From the NCBI GenBank assembly GCA_023374045.1, contig CM041776.1:42042171-42106170 (forward strand): a DNA stretch of 64,000 nt, in the 5' to 3' direction. Origin of the DNA: Limonium bicolor. Taxonomy: Eukaryota; Streptophyta; Magnoliopsida; Caryophyllales; Plumbaginaceae. The notes beneath the pieces were generated by a model. That model had not been told where the DNA came from, ran no database searches, and saw only the letters and a list, made by a program, of their open reading frames with translations. This document shows positions 10,937-23,005 of the stretch, in pieces. The position numbers and the translations under genes are program-made. Numbering within the stretch: position 1 is the stretch's first letter; every line of letters begins with the position of its first letter.

Positions 10937-13234
10937 GTTACGCCCCCGTACCCCACAAGTATACAACAGCCGCTCAACAAGGAGCGCTGGATACTTGGCT
11001 CTCAAAGAGTTTACCAACTAGTGGATTATCCTCATATCAGAGAGACGGGTATGACTCTAGCCCTTCTGGGCTCCACAATATATAAAGGGTGAGGCACTGA
11101 TCTATATGTGCTCTCTCCCAGTTCGTTCTTATGGGCCCACTCGCTCCGTATGAGGTGCAGACCCATGAACATAGGCTCAATTTGCCTCTTTTTTCCATTG
11201 CTGAGTATCCTCTCATTTGGATCACTAGCATACATGCGTGTGTCTTCTCTCACTGATATTCAGCTTGAGGTGTAATGTGACATTGGCTATTGGTAGTACT
11301 TAGTGCTCTTTGCACTTGTCTTTGTAATACTAAGACGTACCAGCCTATATGTCCATAAAGATGATGTTTGTCATCCATGTCTCCTGGTGTTTTGTTCCAG
11401 AGTAACACACTGTTGTAGTTCTTTTTTTTTTACACACTCTTGTTGATATCCACTTTATCTTTCTACATTCCCACTAGATTAATAACTGCGCGAGTGCAAT
11501 ACCAAAACACTCAGTCATACAGAGTGCAGAGGCGTAAACTCTCAGCAGCTAATATCCAATGAGTCTAGCAGAAAAGATGTGCGAATTATCCTGTGAGTGG
11601 TACATTCCGAATCCACTGTTCCTTAAGCAAGGTATATGCTATCATATAGCTTTATCTTTTCTCCTTGCGTAGTCACGCGTTTATATCCATATCATCTGGT
11701 AGATTTCCTCTGGATTGTAAGAATTTACTCGATCCTTATGAGGATTCTACATATTATTCGTCCATAATGGGTTTCCTGTTTCTCTTTTTTTTTTGAGTTC
11801 CTGTCCTTGAACTGTTTCCCTGTCTTCACTGTATACTGTCTACTGTTCTCTGTTGATGGTTCTTGATTTCTTTAGCCCGTTGGTTTAACTGCGGCTCTTC
11901 TCGTCCATCTTCGAGGTAATCCGTCTTACTGTCCGTAGAATGGAGTTGACTACTTCTCGTGTTCCTAACACTACTTGTCTACTTGCATGGGGTACCGTAC
12001 TGATACATTACTACTTACCCGACTAACTCATAAATGAGTCTGTCAGGCCTACATGCTCCTAACGGAGTGCGGTCGTCCCATGTCTCGTTTAGTAAACTGG
12101 TAATGTCTGTCACACGGTTATTGTGAAGTATTCTGTTGTCAATCTCCCTTTGATGGATATCCTTTTTTTGTTCTTCTTTTTTTTGTCTTCTTTTTGGTTT
12201 TTTTTGTCTAATAGTTCATGTTATCAGTTATCCTGTAATAAGTGCTATTGCCTTTGTGGCATCCGTGGTAATTCGTGCCATAGACCGGTATTATTCAACT
12301 CGGTGTAAGTAAATTCGTGTTATAATAGCAAACTCGTTTCTCCTTTTTCGATCTCATTGAGTACAACACATTTTCCTTTTCTCCCTGTTTGTTTTTTTTT
12401 CTAATCATATTTCATCCATAGTTCATATTCGTCCTCTCATCCATGTAATTGGATGTATTGCAGATTGCACAATAGCTTGAGCAACTTGGCTCTTCACTTC
12501 CCAACCATCCTCACTGACGGTGGTGCATCTACAGAGGGTATGCTTGTCCATAAGGACTAAACATTTATCACTGGTAGTGATTAGCATTAAATGCGGGTAT
12601 ACACTGTTGGTATTTGGCTAATAATCCATGTCTGAAATATTCCCAACAATTTAAACTGGTGTGGTTTACAGTCACAGTGGTTGTGTGATTTCTCCAGTTG
12701 CAGTGGTTGGACTAACGGTCCTTTCAAAGTTGCATAGGTTTCTAACCTCAAGGTTGTATGAAAAAGTTTGAAAAGCATTTTTTTTTGGTATACATATAAT
12801 AAAAAACTAAAAAGTAATAGTTGTTGCAGTTGCATTTGCAGTTGCTGTTACTGTTACTGTTGCTGTCGCTGCACTTGCTGTAGCAAGTGCGCAAGGCAGA
12901 TGGAAATTTCAGTGGTTTACTTGTCATAGCGCTTGCCATAGCAAGTGCGCCATGCAGATGGAAATTCTGGTTCAGTAATCTCCGGACTCATTGACTTTTT
13001 GTCATTTGAGTATTGCTACATTATGATGTAAGCATTAACATCCCGTACATATATATAATATTCCATCAAGGTTCCAAGGTTACTCGTATCGAGTTCACAA
13101 AACTAGTCTCCAAAGTCATACACAGAAAGGCGAGTGGTCAATGACACACTCCCACATATTTATAACATAGCTCCGTCTAACATCCAAGGTAAATTCATAA
13201 CGAAGTAAACAAAAAGTCTTCCACCAGCGGTCTC
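10937..13234 (-). other. Element D: interior without recognisable coding capacity
   Basis: About 2.3 kb with no long frame on either strand and no pol motif. The block 11890-12160 is clearly similar to 25610-25880 in the decayed fragment. Hairpin-forming GCACTTGC...GCAAGTGC copies lie at 12871-12890 and 12930-12950. A CAG/TGC-type simple repeat lies near 12820-12870. Function unknown. Confidence 0.5.
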
Positions 13235-13527
13235 ATGGAGTTCAGGGTACTCATGCCCTATCTACTCCCTTGCCCTTCAGGGCTCCAGCATCAGTGGATG
13301 TCTGGCCATCCCGACCGCCTCATGGTACTCCAGATCCTCCAGCTGAGGTCTTCTGAGTATTCTTGGGTGGCCTGTAATTACGGCTCTCTGGGTTCATCCA
13401 GCATTCAATTCCCTATGGCCCTCTTTGTGGCAGCACCGACACTCGACTTTGCGGCCGTCGCAGTCGACCCCAGGATGGTCCTTCCCACAACGCTTACAGT
13501 AAAAGTGGCGCTTGGGCTGTCCGGTGC

Positions 13528-13612
13528 CTGATGGTAGTATTTAAGTTTAAGTTAAAATCTGGCGGTATAAAGGTTAGGATTGCATTTGAATTTATGAGGT
13601 AGGTGTTCTCAC
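13528..13612 (-). other. Element D intron 2 in gag
   Basis: 85 bp, donor CTAAGG then GTGAGA, acceptor CTACCATCAG. It lies directly after AKPLRS..PKG, the same place as A intron 2. Confidence 0.6.
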
Positions 13613-13944
13613 CCTTAGGAGGTGCAGATCTCAGAGGCTTAGCATCAATAGCTGGGCCGGTCAACTGAAGGACGGGCTCTTTTCCTTTCTTTCCCTGGTG
13701 ACCCTGCTGCCCTTTCTTTGGAAAGAATTTCTTGTTCAAGGTTTCGGGTCAGCATTCTTAAGGTATTTAATATGATAACAATTGAGAGTGGGATAAGTCC
13801 TTACTTTCCCTTCTTTTGGCCATCGCCTGGAGATACTCCTCCACCCTCACACTCTCCTTCAGGGTTCTTTCTCTTCTTTGCCCCTAGAGTCTCTTCCCAA
13901 GTCTAGAGCATTAGCTCCGTCCTCGAGGCGGCATCGTAACACTC

Positions 13945-14022
13945 CTGGAATCTCATAGATAAGTTCTCACAAAGCTAAACGGTGATGTAGTAAGTAAAGA
14001 ATTTATGGCTTTCATGTAATAC
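13945..14022 (-). other. Element D intron 1 in gag
   Basis: 78 bp, donor ATCCAG then GTATTA, acceptor GAGATTCCAG then GAGTGTTACGATGC. The exon junction (Q/ECY) is the same as in A and B. Confidence 0.65.
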
Positions 14023-14867
14023 CTGGATGGTAGTGTAGAGGGTAGCACCCATCGCCATCTGGATGCGAAATAATTGTCCTCCCCGGAACTTCTCAATCTT
14101 CACGGTCTCAGAGTAATCCACACCGGGGATGAAGTCCAGTAGACCAAATGAATCGAGCGTAGTACTCATCCACGGTTAGACCTTCTTGGGTCAATGTTTC
14201 AAACTCATGGCGCTTCTTCTGTTTGAGATGTGCCGGGTAGTACTTCCCTCTCAGTAACTCGACAAAGGCAGCCCACGAAAAGTCGGGCGTAGCCAGGTAC
14301 TGGTCCTTGACCAACCTCCACCAAGTGCTGGCTGCATCCTTCAGATGGAAAGCAGCAATGGCGACCCTCTTGTCGTCCGGTACTTGTAAGGCTTCAAATG
14401 CTTTCTCGTGTTCAACAATGTAACGCTCCAAGGCTACGGGGTCTGGTTCCCCAGAATATGTAGGTGGTCGGGTCTCTGTAACTGACTTTAGCCAGTTCGT
14501 TTCCCTGGGCTGTGGCGGGTGGGCTGGTGCTCCTCCTATCTGAGTACCCAGCTGTGCAAGAATGACTGCAACCGTCTCAGCAACTCCTGGAATGCCGGGG
14601 TCACCGCCTCCACCTCTTCCAGTACCACGCCCTCTAGTTCCCCCAGACATCTGTAGTATAGTATGTCACATAAATACTCGGTAAATTACCGTACACAACC
14701 ATTAGATATTGAATTGCCTTAAAGGCTACTAGGTCACGCAATTTGCGTTACTAGACACAATATCTTTCTAAGACGAATCGTCTCATACCTCCCAAATGTT
14801 TCCCGTGATTTCCCAAGTCCTAAGCTCACTATTTTAACCTATTATCTCGTCATCAGAGCGGTACTCC

Positions 14868-14879
14868 GCTCTGATACCA
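14868..14879 (-). other. Element D primer-binding site (tRNA-iMet)
   Basis: Minus strand TGGTATCAGAGC, four bases after the 5' LTR end. Confidence 0.85.
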
Positions 14880-14883
14880 CTTT

Positions 14884-17800
14884 TGTAACACCCCTCTCCA
14901 CAATCACGATATAATCTCTCACGTAGCAATAAATAAAATGTCTCGCAGCGGAAAATAAATAACAATTACAAAACTCACTCGGGTGTCACCGGCCATTACT
15001 CGCCCATGCGAGCAACGAAGCCAAACTACATCCAACTTCCAACATAAACAAATTGCTAACCGCCGTGATAATGAGAAAACTCCTATACATCATACTAAGT
15101 CCATAAACCATAAACATCGACAAGTGAGCATCTACCCAAACCTGAAAATACACAACCTTACCATATTACAATTCACCATCCTCATTGCTATACAACAACT
15201 CCATGTGTGGTAACAAAGTGAAACCCCAATTACCCTGTTCCTGCTCTTCAGCTCCGACAATGATCAACAACCTGTAATGGTGTAGTATCAGCGATAGACG
15301 CTGAGTATGCCGGGCCTGGACCCTAATGGTCACTTGTCATTTTAACCATCTTGTTATTAGATTGGTTTTATGCTTTACCATTTTACAGTTATAAACAATA
15401 CTATAATAAACATGTATAATATACATAACCAACCATCCAAATATCATAAACATTTAACCATCCATCCAATCCAAACAATCATAGAATATTTCAAACAACA
15501 TTTGTATATCGAACGTATCGAGTATAAACAGTCTATTGTACAATGTACAATCGCCGTAGCGTTCACCATCCACTGTCAATTTATTTTAGTTTGGCTTTCA
15601 AGCCCCATCCATATGTACAATGTACATTCGCCGTAGCGTATAGTTTTCATATTTAATTTACCTTAGCCTTGTAGGCTCCATCCAACCATGTTTAATTATT
15701 AATATCAGTTGGGCGTCATGTTAGGACAACCCATAACCTCACCATGGACAGTAGTCCTCCCGTACACACAAAGGTGCTCATTTCGCCAGAGGTCCGGAGG
15801 CCCCTGACTCACTTATGTCTCGTAAGACGTCCATAAAAAGGTAGCCACCTGATCCACGATCCAGTTTGGGCTCGTTGGATAAACCTGGAGCGGAATCCAA
15901 TTAGGAAACCCCTCAGTGATCACAAATGCGCAACCAAGTAGTTCGTAAACTACCGGGATTCCTCACCTCAACTCATACCATCTCTCTCTCATAATGTTTA
16001 AGATCTGCTCTTAGTCTTATGGAGAATAATTATTAGTTAGCTGCCCAATGGGTCTCACGCATACCTAGAAGTAATCTAGGTTATATTCATGTTCGAGATC
16101 CATGCTCTAGAGACCGACAATGTCGTGACTCGTTCCTAAGTGTTTTACTTAGGTTACCATATACTTAATATTAATATCATGGTATTATATCAAGTAACCG
16201 TCATGTCATCACATTAACGTATATGTATGTTTATATAAGTCGATCTATAGTCGACGTAGTGTTAGTCCCGTAGGACGCTCGTGCATAAATAAGTAATGCA
16301 GTAACACTTAATCACATACATGTAACCACACACATAACACACAAGTTATATCAACCAAATCCGAGCCCAAGGAGCAACCTTAGGTCAACTCGGATCAAAC
16401 CCCTTTACATACCGTTCACCCTGATCGTATTGCGGTGGAGTATGAATCAGCAAGATCCTATGCTCTGTGTAGTCCGCTAGCTCATCAAGCGTCTTGTCAG
16501 AAGTATAATCTAAACGGTATTAAAACTATAAGTTAGTCTCCATGACTAACTACATCCGGTATTTCTGAATAATAAGTAACCCCGACAGTTCACCCCTGTT
16601 TTCTACAGTTGTTTGTTACGGGCTTCTCTAAAACAGTCGGTTTTGTTACTTAAAACGCGTACGTCATAATATTCCAACTGTTAAGTTTAACTCATTATTT
16701 CTTTTTTAATCTTATCCACCATCTAGTTTAGGTACATAACCTATAGTTGCACGTATGCATGCATGATTATATTATATTATATTCTTTTTCATATTGTATC
16801 ATTTTCCCACCATCCATTATAATACAATGTATTATATAATCCATTTTCCTTTAGCAAATAATATTTGCATCCAAAACTCATAACTATATTTTTTTAAATA
16901 ACCACCACCATTATGTTATATGGTTTCCAACCAAAATATATATCCACCTTATATAGATTATTCTTGTGTATGTATATATATTTACCGCGTAGGTAATTCC
17001 ATGAGTTTAATAAACTCTTATATTTTATGTTACTTTTTATCATCTTTTATTAGATGATTATTCCCATTAGTTGTATATTTATACAACTTATATTAAGATT
17101 ATTATCCTAATATTATGTAACATTTTATGTTGTATAATTACAACTCCTAAGGTTTATTCAATAAATACCTTAGCATATAAATCCCATTTATTTATAGTTT
17201 GTCACATTATTTTATGTGAGTACCCTTCCTTATATTAATTCCATCTAAACCATATAGTTGTTATAACATTTATAACATTATAGACCTTAGTCTAAAATTC
17301 ATTTTCCAACTCTTATTAACTCGGTATAGCCCTTAACTTTATTTAAATTCCGTTTTGACCACATAACATTATGTAATGTTATACCATATCCTAATATCAT
17401 TTGATATGATATTTTTTATTTCCTTTAACTTATAACCTATAGTTTTTTACAAAACTATTTAATATTGCCTCTTAGGCACCATAAGAAAATCTTATTCTTT
17501 TCCATAAACCATAGTTTCCTTAATTTAAAAATCACCCCTTTCTTTTTTACCATGTTATATATACCATTAATATAACATTTCTAACTTATAAAAAGAGCAT
17601 AACCTATGGTTATTTTTATAAATTCCGAACAGCCCTTGTGCTATTCTATAATTGCCATTTGGCCCTATTTATAACATATAGTTTTATCATATCATTAAAA
17701 CCATATATTATACACATACCTTAATAAATACTCTTATATAATTCTAAAAATCTCCAAATTCCACCAAAGGGTTATAAATATCCTTATTGACCCATATACT

Positions 17801-20521
17801 TTCGGTATTTCCATTCCACCTCTATATTTCTCCAAAGTGTCATAATGACATAATAACTATATATTATACATATATAGTATATTTTAATTCCAAAAACAAC
17901 CCAATAAATTCCTAAAAATTCCTAATAGCCCATGGGTGTTTAAAATACCATTGTACACCCTCTTTTTTCGGTAATAACATATTTACCACATATGTTATGA
18001 AAAATACCATTAAGAAGTGCTTAACTTATTATAAAGCCTTAAATAAGTTATCTAACTTATCTATTTGGTCAAAACCTACCATATGGTCAAGGTTGACCTC
18101 CTAATATTTCCTTGACCATTAATTTCCTTATATTACGTTTTAACCCCTAAGTTTCCAAAATTCACCATTTAACCCCAAAACTTTATAAAACCTTATAATC
18201 TTTATTTTAACTCCTTTTAGCCTCTAATTTTGGCCTTATTTTTCTAAAGCCCCTAAATTTAATTTAATTACACTATAACCCCCTTATTCATTTCGGTAAT
18301 AATTATTATCACCTAAGCTTAAATAAAAGCTTGTAAATGCATAAATAAAATGGCCTAAAGTACATGGCCTTATTACAAACATTTGCTCACAAAATAAATT
18401 ACACATAAATGTCTCAAAATACTTATAATTCTCGGCCTCACCATGAATTCTTTGTTTAATTACCAAACTTCCACATAATGTCTTAAATTTGACAATTATG
18501 CTTATTTAATTAGTTATAAAATTTATTAAACCATTCCTTAATCACCTAAGGTCAAAATAAGACCTTATTAATCTCTTCACTCACGGCATATATGTATAAA
18601 TATGTATAAACACATATTATATACCAAGTGTAGATTTAAGTGATTTATACCTTGATTTAACTTAGATAATTCCTTGTTTGGTTCGGCCACCTTAAGGAGT
18701 ATTTCTCCAAAGCTTGATTTACTTGTCCTCATGTAGAAAACAAGACATGATTAAACTCCACACATGAGCTAACCATGAGAAGTAATTTAAGTCATGAAAA
18801 TCATTGATTTTTACCTTAGATCTTCAAGCTTGTTGTAGATCTACTTTGGCCCTATTTTTCCCAGTAGAGAAAGAGTATCAAAACACTCTCAAGAACAAGG
18901 TATAAAAACGTGGGTAGATAGCTTGGAAGATGGCTACGATTTACCTTGTTTAAGATGCCAAAATGGTGTTTTTGGCTTTGATCTAGCTACTCCTTGTGAT
19001 CTTGGTATACCAACTGAATCTACATGAAAAGGAGAAGAAAATAAGGCTAGGGAACCAAGGTTTACAACCGAAATTCACAAGGAAGAAGAGGTGTGTGCTT
19101 AGAGCACATTTTTACCTTAAATGGTCAAGACTTGAACTTTCCTCCTTAGATCTTGATATGGCCGAAATTTATTCTTCCTTTAACCTCCAAATCACTCTAC
19201 ATAGATGTATAGAAAAGGTTGGAGTCTAGATCAATGGAAAAGGAAAGAAAGATGAAGAAAATGGGCATTTTTATGCCTTAGAAGCTTACCTAGAGCATGA
19301 GCTCTCTCCAATGGAGCTTGGAACACTTACCTTCGGTCAAGAGGAGCCAAAGAGAGCTCAAGGAAGGAGCAAACTCGGCTGAAGAGGAGAAAATGAAAGA
19401 GAATGACCTAAATTTACCTTAAAGCACATTTTTCTTATTTTATGTCTTTAATGATTTTATGACTCGTTACTAATTGATTGGTGTTGATTATTGAAGGCTC
19501 AATCAGTGGAGACAAGCAAGAGGGCAGCCGGCCATGTTAGGAGAAGGTGGGTGAATGATTGGTTCCAATTTGCTTCAAAATGGAGTAAATAATGTGACTT
19601 TAATCAAATAAGTGTAAGGTGAGTCACTAGGTTTGTCTTGTACTACTTGGAGCACCGTGTAACAAGGAAAGGAGAGGCTCTCAATCGGCTGGCCTCACAT
19701 GGGGTAAGGTAAGTGGTAGACAACCTTTTTTGTTTTATAAGGTAAAGTATGCTTTTTTCCTTATTTTATGCAAAAGTAAAGAGGAATAAATAATTGTCAC
19801 ATGGGAATTGTCTCATGGTCTGTTAAGAGACTTTCCCAACCGATTTTATGTGGTTCAATTCGTGGTCAATGGTCAACATTGACCAACTTAGTCAATGTTG
19901 ACCCAAACGGCCCCACTTTAGGGTTTTATTAATATTTTAATATTAAATTTGTAAAAATTCGTAAATTCTTGGAATTAAATTCCTAATATCATATAATATG
20001 ATATTTTATTATTTTTAAGGTAATTATAACCTTTAGAGCCCATTTAAAACCAATTTAGAAGGCAATTACACAAAAATGTGCTTTAAGGAGTTTTAGTGCA
20101 CATTTTGTGTCTCAAGGAGTTTCTGAGCTTGGTTTTCTTTGAAAACGGTTTTTTTTGTGTTCCTTACATGATATTTGATCATGGTATCAAATTTTATATC
20201 ATTTAGAGGTCATTAGACCTTTAAGGTTTCTTAGAGCACAATTTTGCCCTTTTTGACCTTGAAGCATGAAAGTGCTTGTTCTTTGTGTTGGAGTGTTGTC
20301 CAACAATTGTAATATGTTTAGTAATGTGTTAATATGCTTAGGACAAATTTTTAGGTCCTAAGAAGTTCATTTGGGTATTTATTTACCCTAGACAGTCAAA
20401 GGGTGCAACACACCTTGTTTTGTGTTGACCACTGTTGTTCTCAGTTGACTTTTAGGCATGTTTAGGCCTTAATTAATGTGATTAGATATTTAATCCATGT
20501 TTATTAATTTGGGGTATTTCA
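14884..20521 (-). repeat. Element D right LTR (5' LTR), 5638 bp
   Basis: Copy of 4636-10285 with the same termini. It would contain the promoter of D in minus orientation. No genes seen. Confidence 0.92.
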
Positions 20522-20526
20522 CCAAT
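20522..20526. repeat. Target site duplication of element D, right copy (CCAAT)
   Basis: CCAAT directly after the TATTTCA terminus, identical to 4631-4635. Confidence 0.92.
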
Positions 20527-23005
20527 CTAGGCTGAATCTCCTGGGTGCAAATTAAAGGGTGGTCCGGGACTTCCTACAGACTTAAGTCCCGACCAAGGTG
20601 TTAAAGGAATTCTCGGCTCTATTTTTGGCATGGTCCGGGACTTTACCCTGACCTAGGTCCCAGACCAGCTATAGATTTTCACCATTTGCATTATTCTAAG
20701 TGTTTTGCACTTGTTCTATTCATCCATGCTTTACCCAAAGTTCATACATGATCTTAGGAATATTCTAATACCAAAATAACATCTCAAACTTGCCTAATTC
20801 CTTATCTAAACTTGTTACCCAATTCCTCACATAATCTCTTTACCCTTGTAATATTTTCCTTAGGTTTTCTAAGTGGTATATCATACCTACAACTCAAACT
20901 AACCAAAATGTTATGTCACAAACATTACCACCACTCCTAAGCATTATTGCTCCACAACACCTCCACTACATAAACTCCTTCTATTTTCCTCAAGCTTACA
21001 CTTAGATTCTCACAAGGCATTATTCTTCCTTTGTTTACCAAAACTTGCACAAGACTTAACCACACTCCCACCATAACCTTAGAGTATCAAACTCACTCAT
21101 TTAAACTCTAATTCTTTCAAGACAATTCCCAAGTCCTTTAAACGCTCAAGAACACTCTAGTTTACTTTCTTTCACCAATTTAAGCCTTAAGAATTCCTAG
21201 TACCTCCTAGGTCACCAAACCTCATTATACACCTTAAACTCCTTGTTTTCTCACCAAATTTGACATGGCTTCTTTAGTATATTTCTACATCCAAACACTT
21301 GGTTTTTTACTATTTAACAACCTTGAACACCCAAATTTTACCACACATTCTTAACACTCAAATTACACCAAAACTACACTACATCACAATATAGTGCATA
21401 AAATTAAATGCTTGGCACTTAGGCCCTTAAATGACATAAAGCTTAACCACTTAATTTCCACATATATTAGCCTTTGACCTGTAAATACACCACAAGGCTC
21501 CCACTGAAATATAACTGCTCTTGTAATTCACCTTGTAATTGTCTAACAATCTCATTTCCCATTTGCTCTTTAATCACAAGTTCCCAAATATAATCATTGT
21601 TTCTCCTAGGTTTTATAGCCCCTTCCTAATGTGGTTTCTAAGCTAAACTTATCATGTATTTAAATCCCATTCCCTTAAACAATAAAACACCTTAAGGTAA
21701 GACATTTACCTTGTTCTTTTACAAGCTCCACACACACTTTTCTCCTTAGGTTTCCTTGTTTGACTTTCGGCCACCAATTAAATTTTCCTTGCCAATGTTA
21801 TAATCAATATACAATGACTCTCATGAGTGCCAAATAATACACTAACCTTAAGGAATCATACCTAGGTTTAAAATGTGTTTTAAGGTATAAAAATGATAAA
21901 TTACCTTTGAAGTCTTAACTTAAGCTTGGATATGAATCAAGAAGGACATCCTCTAGTCCTTGGAGAATGGAAACAAGATAGAACAAGGGGTAAACATGTT
22001 CCCTTGAGAAGGTAATTTTCGGTCAAGAAGGAAAATGGTGGAAATGTGAGTTTTCTTGCATTTTCCTTACCTTAAGAGAATGGAGAAGCTAATGAAGTCT
22101 TCAAGCTTGTTTTTCCTCCTTTAATGGTGGTTTGTCTTGGCACTAAAATGGAGATTTTGGATATTTGAAAGATAGAAAGCAAGAGCTTGAGCTAACTAAA
22201 AGAACTATGTGCTTTGGTTTTGATTTTGGAGCTAAAATGAGCAAGTTATAGGCAAAGCAAGATGAAGCAAGCATGGGGGCTGGTTCTCACGGTTTTAGAG
22301 GATGAAGAAGGTGAAGAAAAACGTGGAAGAAGAGAATGAATGAAGAAGAGGAGAGAAGGTAGGCTTAAAAGGTAAGATTTTCTTTTAAAAAACAAATAGT
22401 ACTATTACAAGTTTCCTCTTCTTTTCCTTAATATGCTAGCTCATGTGGTGATTCACCACTACAAAAAACCGGCCCCCTTCTTAATTTTAAGATATTTGTG
22501 GTCTTGGTTGACCAACTAATTGACTTATGTTGACTTAATGCTAAACTAGTCTTATTTGGGCACTTTCCACAAATTAGTGCACATATTTGTGAACTTTTGA
22601 TTTCCCATTGATTTAGACTTCATAATGTGATACTAAGTAGTACACAAGTTTATTAAGGAGTAATCATGGGCATTTAGCCACATAAACCCCTTTCTAAGAC
22701 ATTTTTCAAAAATGTGCTTTAAGGGTCCTTAAAGCACAATTTGTGTTTTAACTGTTTTTTGAGCTTGTTTTTCTTTGGCAATTGATTTAACATGACCATT
22801 AGGATGTTACTAAGGTCTAAGAATGATATTTGGGTGCTACCCAAGTTACTCCAAGCTTAGAGCACATTTTTGCTTAAATTGCTCTTATGGTGTTTCCTTG
22901 TGTTTTCTTTGGTTTAAATTGTTTCCTAATGTTTCTAAGGAATTATTTAGCCTTCTTATATCTTAGTTTATCATTAAACGCCATATCTAGGTTTGGGGTA
23001 TTTCA
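20527..23005 (-). repeat. Element A 5' LTR, outer part (start of LTR)
   Basis: Resumes the LTR interrupted at 4635 and ends GGGGTATTTCA, so on the minus strand it starts TGAAATACCCC. Total LTR length without D is about 4.1 kb. GGTCC...GGACC hairpins lie at 20561-20594 and 20632-20667. Bases 21154-23005 recur inverted at 49903-51742. No gene seen. Confidence 0.82.

Larger units (their letters stand above)
13235..14650 (-). pseudogene. Element D: gag with two introns and zinc knuckle
   Basis: Gag of a Gypsy element. ATG at 14650 opens a Gly/Arg-rich N-terminus (RGRGTGRGGGG). The retrotransposon-gag domain follows in exon 1, with YSGEPDPVALERYIVEHE, AASTWWRLVKDQ, KYYPAHLKQKKR and VDEYYARFI. A frameshift lies near 14110-14160. 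The next frame ends MGATLYTTIQ at a donor (14023). Exon 2 begins ECYDAASR at 13944 and ends AKPLRSAPPKG at 13613. Exon 3 from 13527 holds a zinc knuckle CKRCGKDHPGVDC and a second Cys/His cluster (CRCCHKEGH). It is the only recognisable gene of the element. Confidence 0.8.
4636..20521 (-). mobile_element. Element D: complete LTR retrotransposon with giant LTRs, gag-only
   Basis: A 15.9 kb element in minus orientation. It is bounded by CCAAT duplications and by two near-identical LTRs of 5650 bp (4636-10285) and 5638 bp (14884-20521) with TGAAATACCCC...GGGGTGTTACA ends. Order on the minus strand: 5' LTR, iMet primer site, gag with two introns, about 3 kb without recognisable coding, polypurine tract, 3' LTR. 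I find no protease, reverse transcriptase, RNase H, integrase or AlkB motif, so it would depend on an autonomous relative. Its gag is related to A and B, suggesting a chromovirus (Tekay/Del-like) origin. Confidence 0.9.

Noticed and set aside
12127..12308. Membrane-protein-like short open frame (Phe/Leu-rich)
   Set aside because: Produced by a T-rich run in the non-coding interior of D, with no homologue in the related fragment at 25850.
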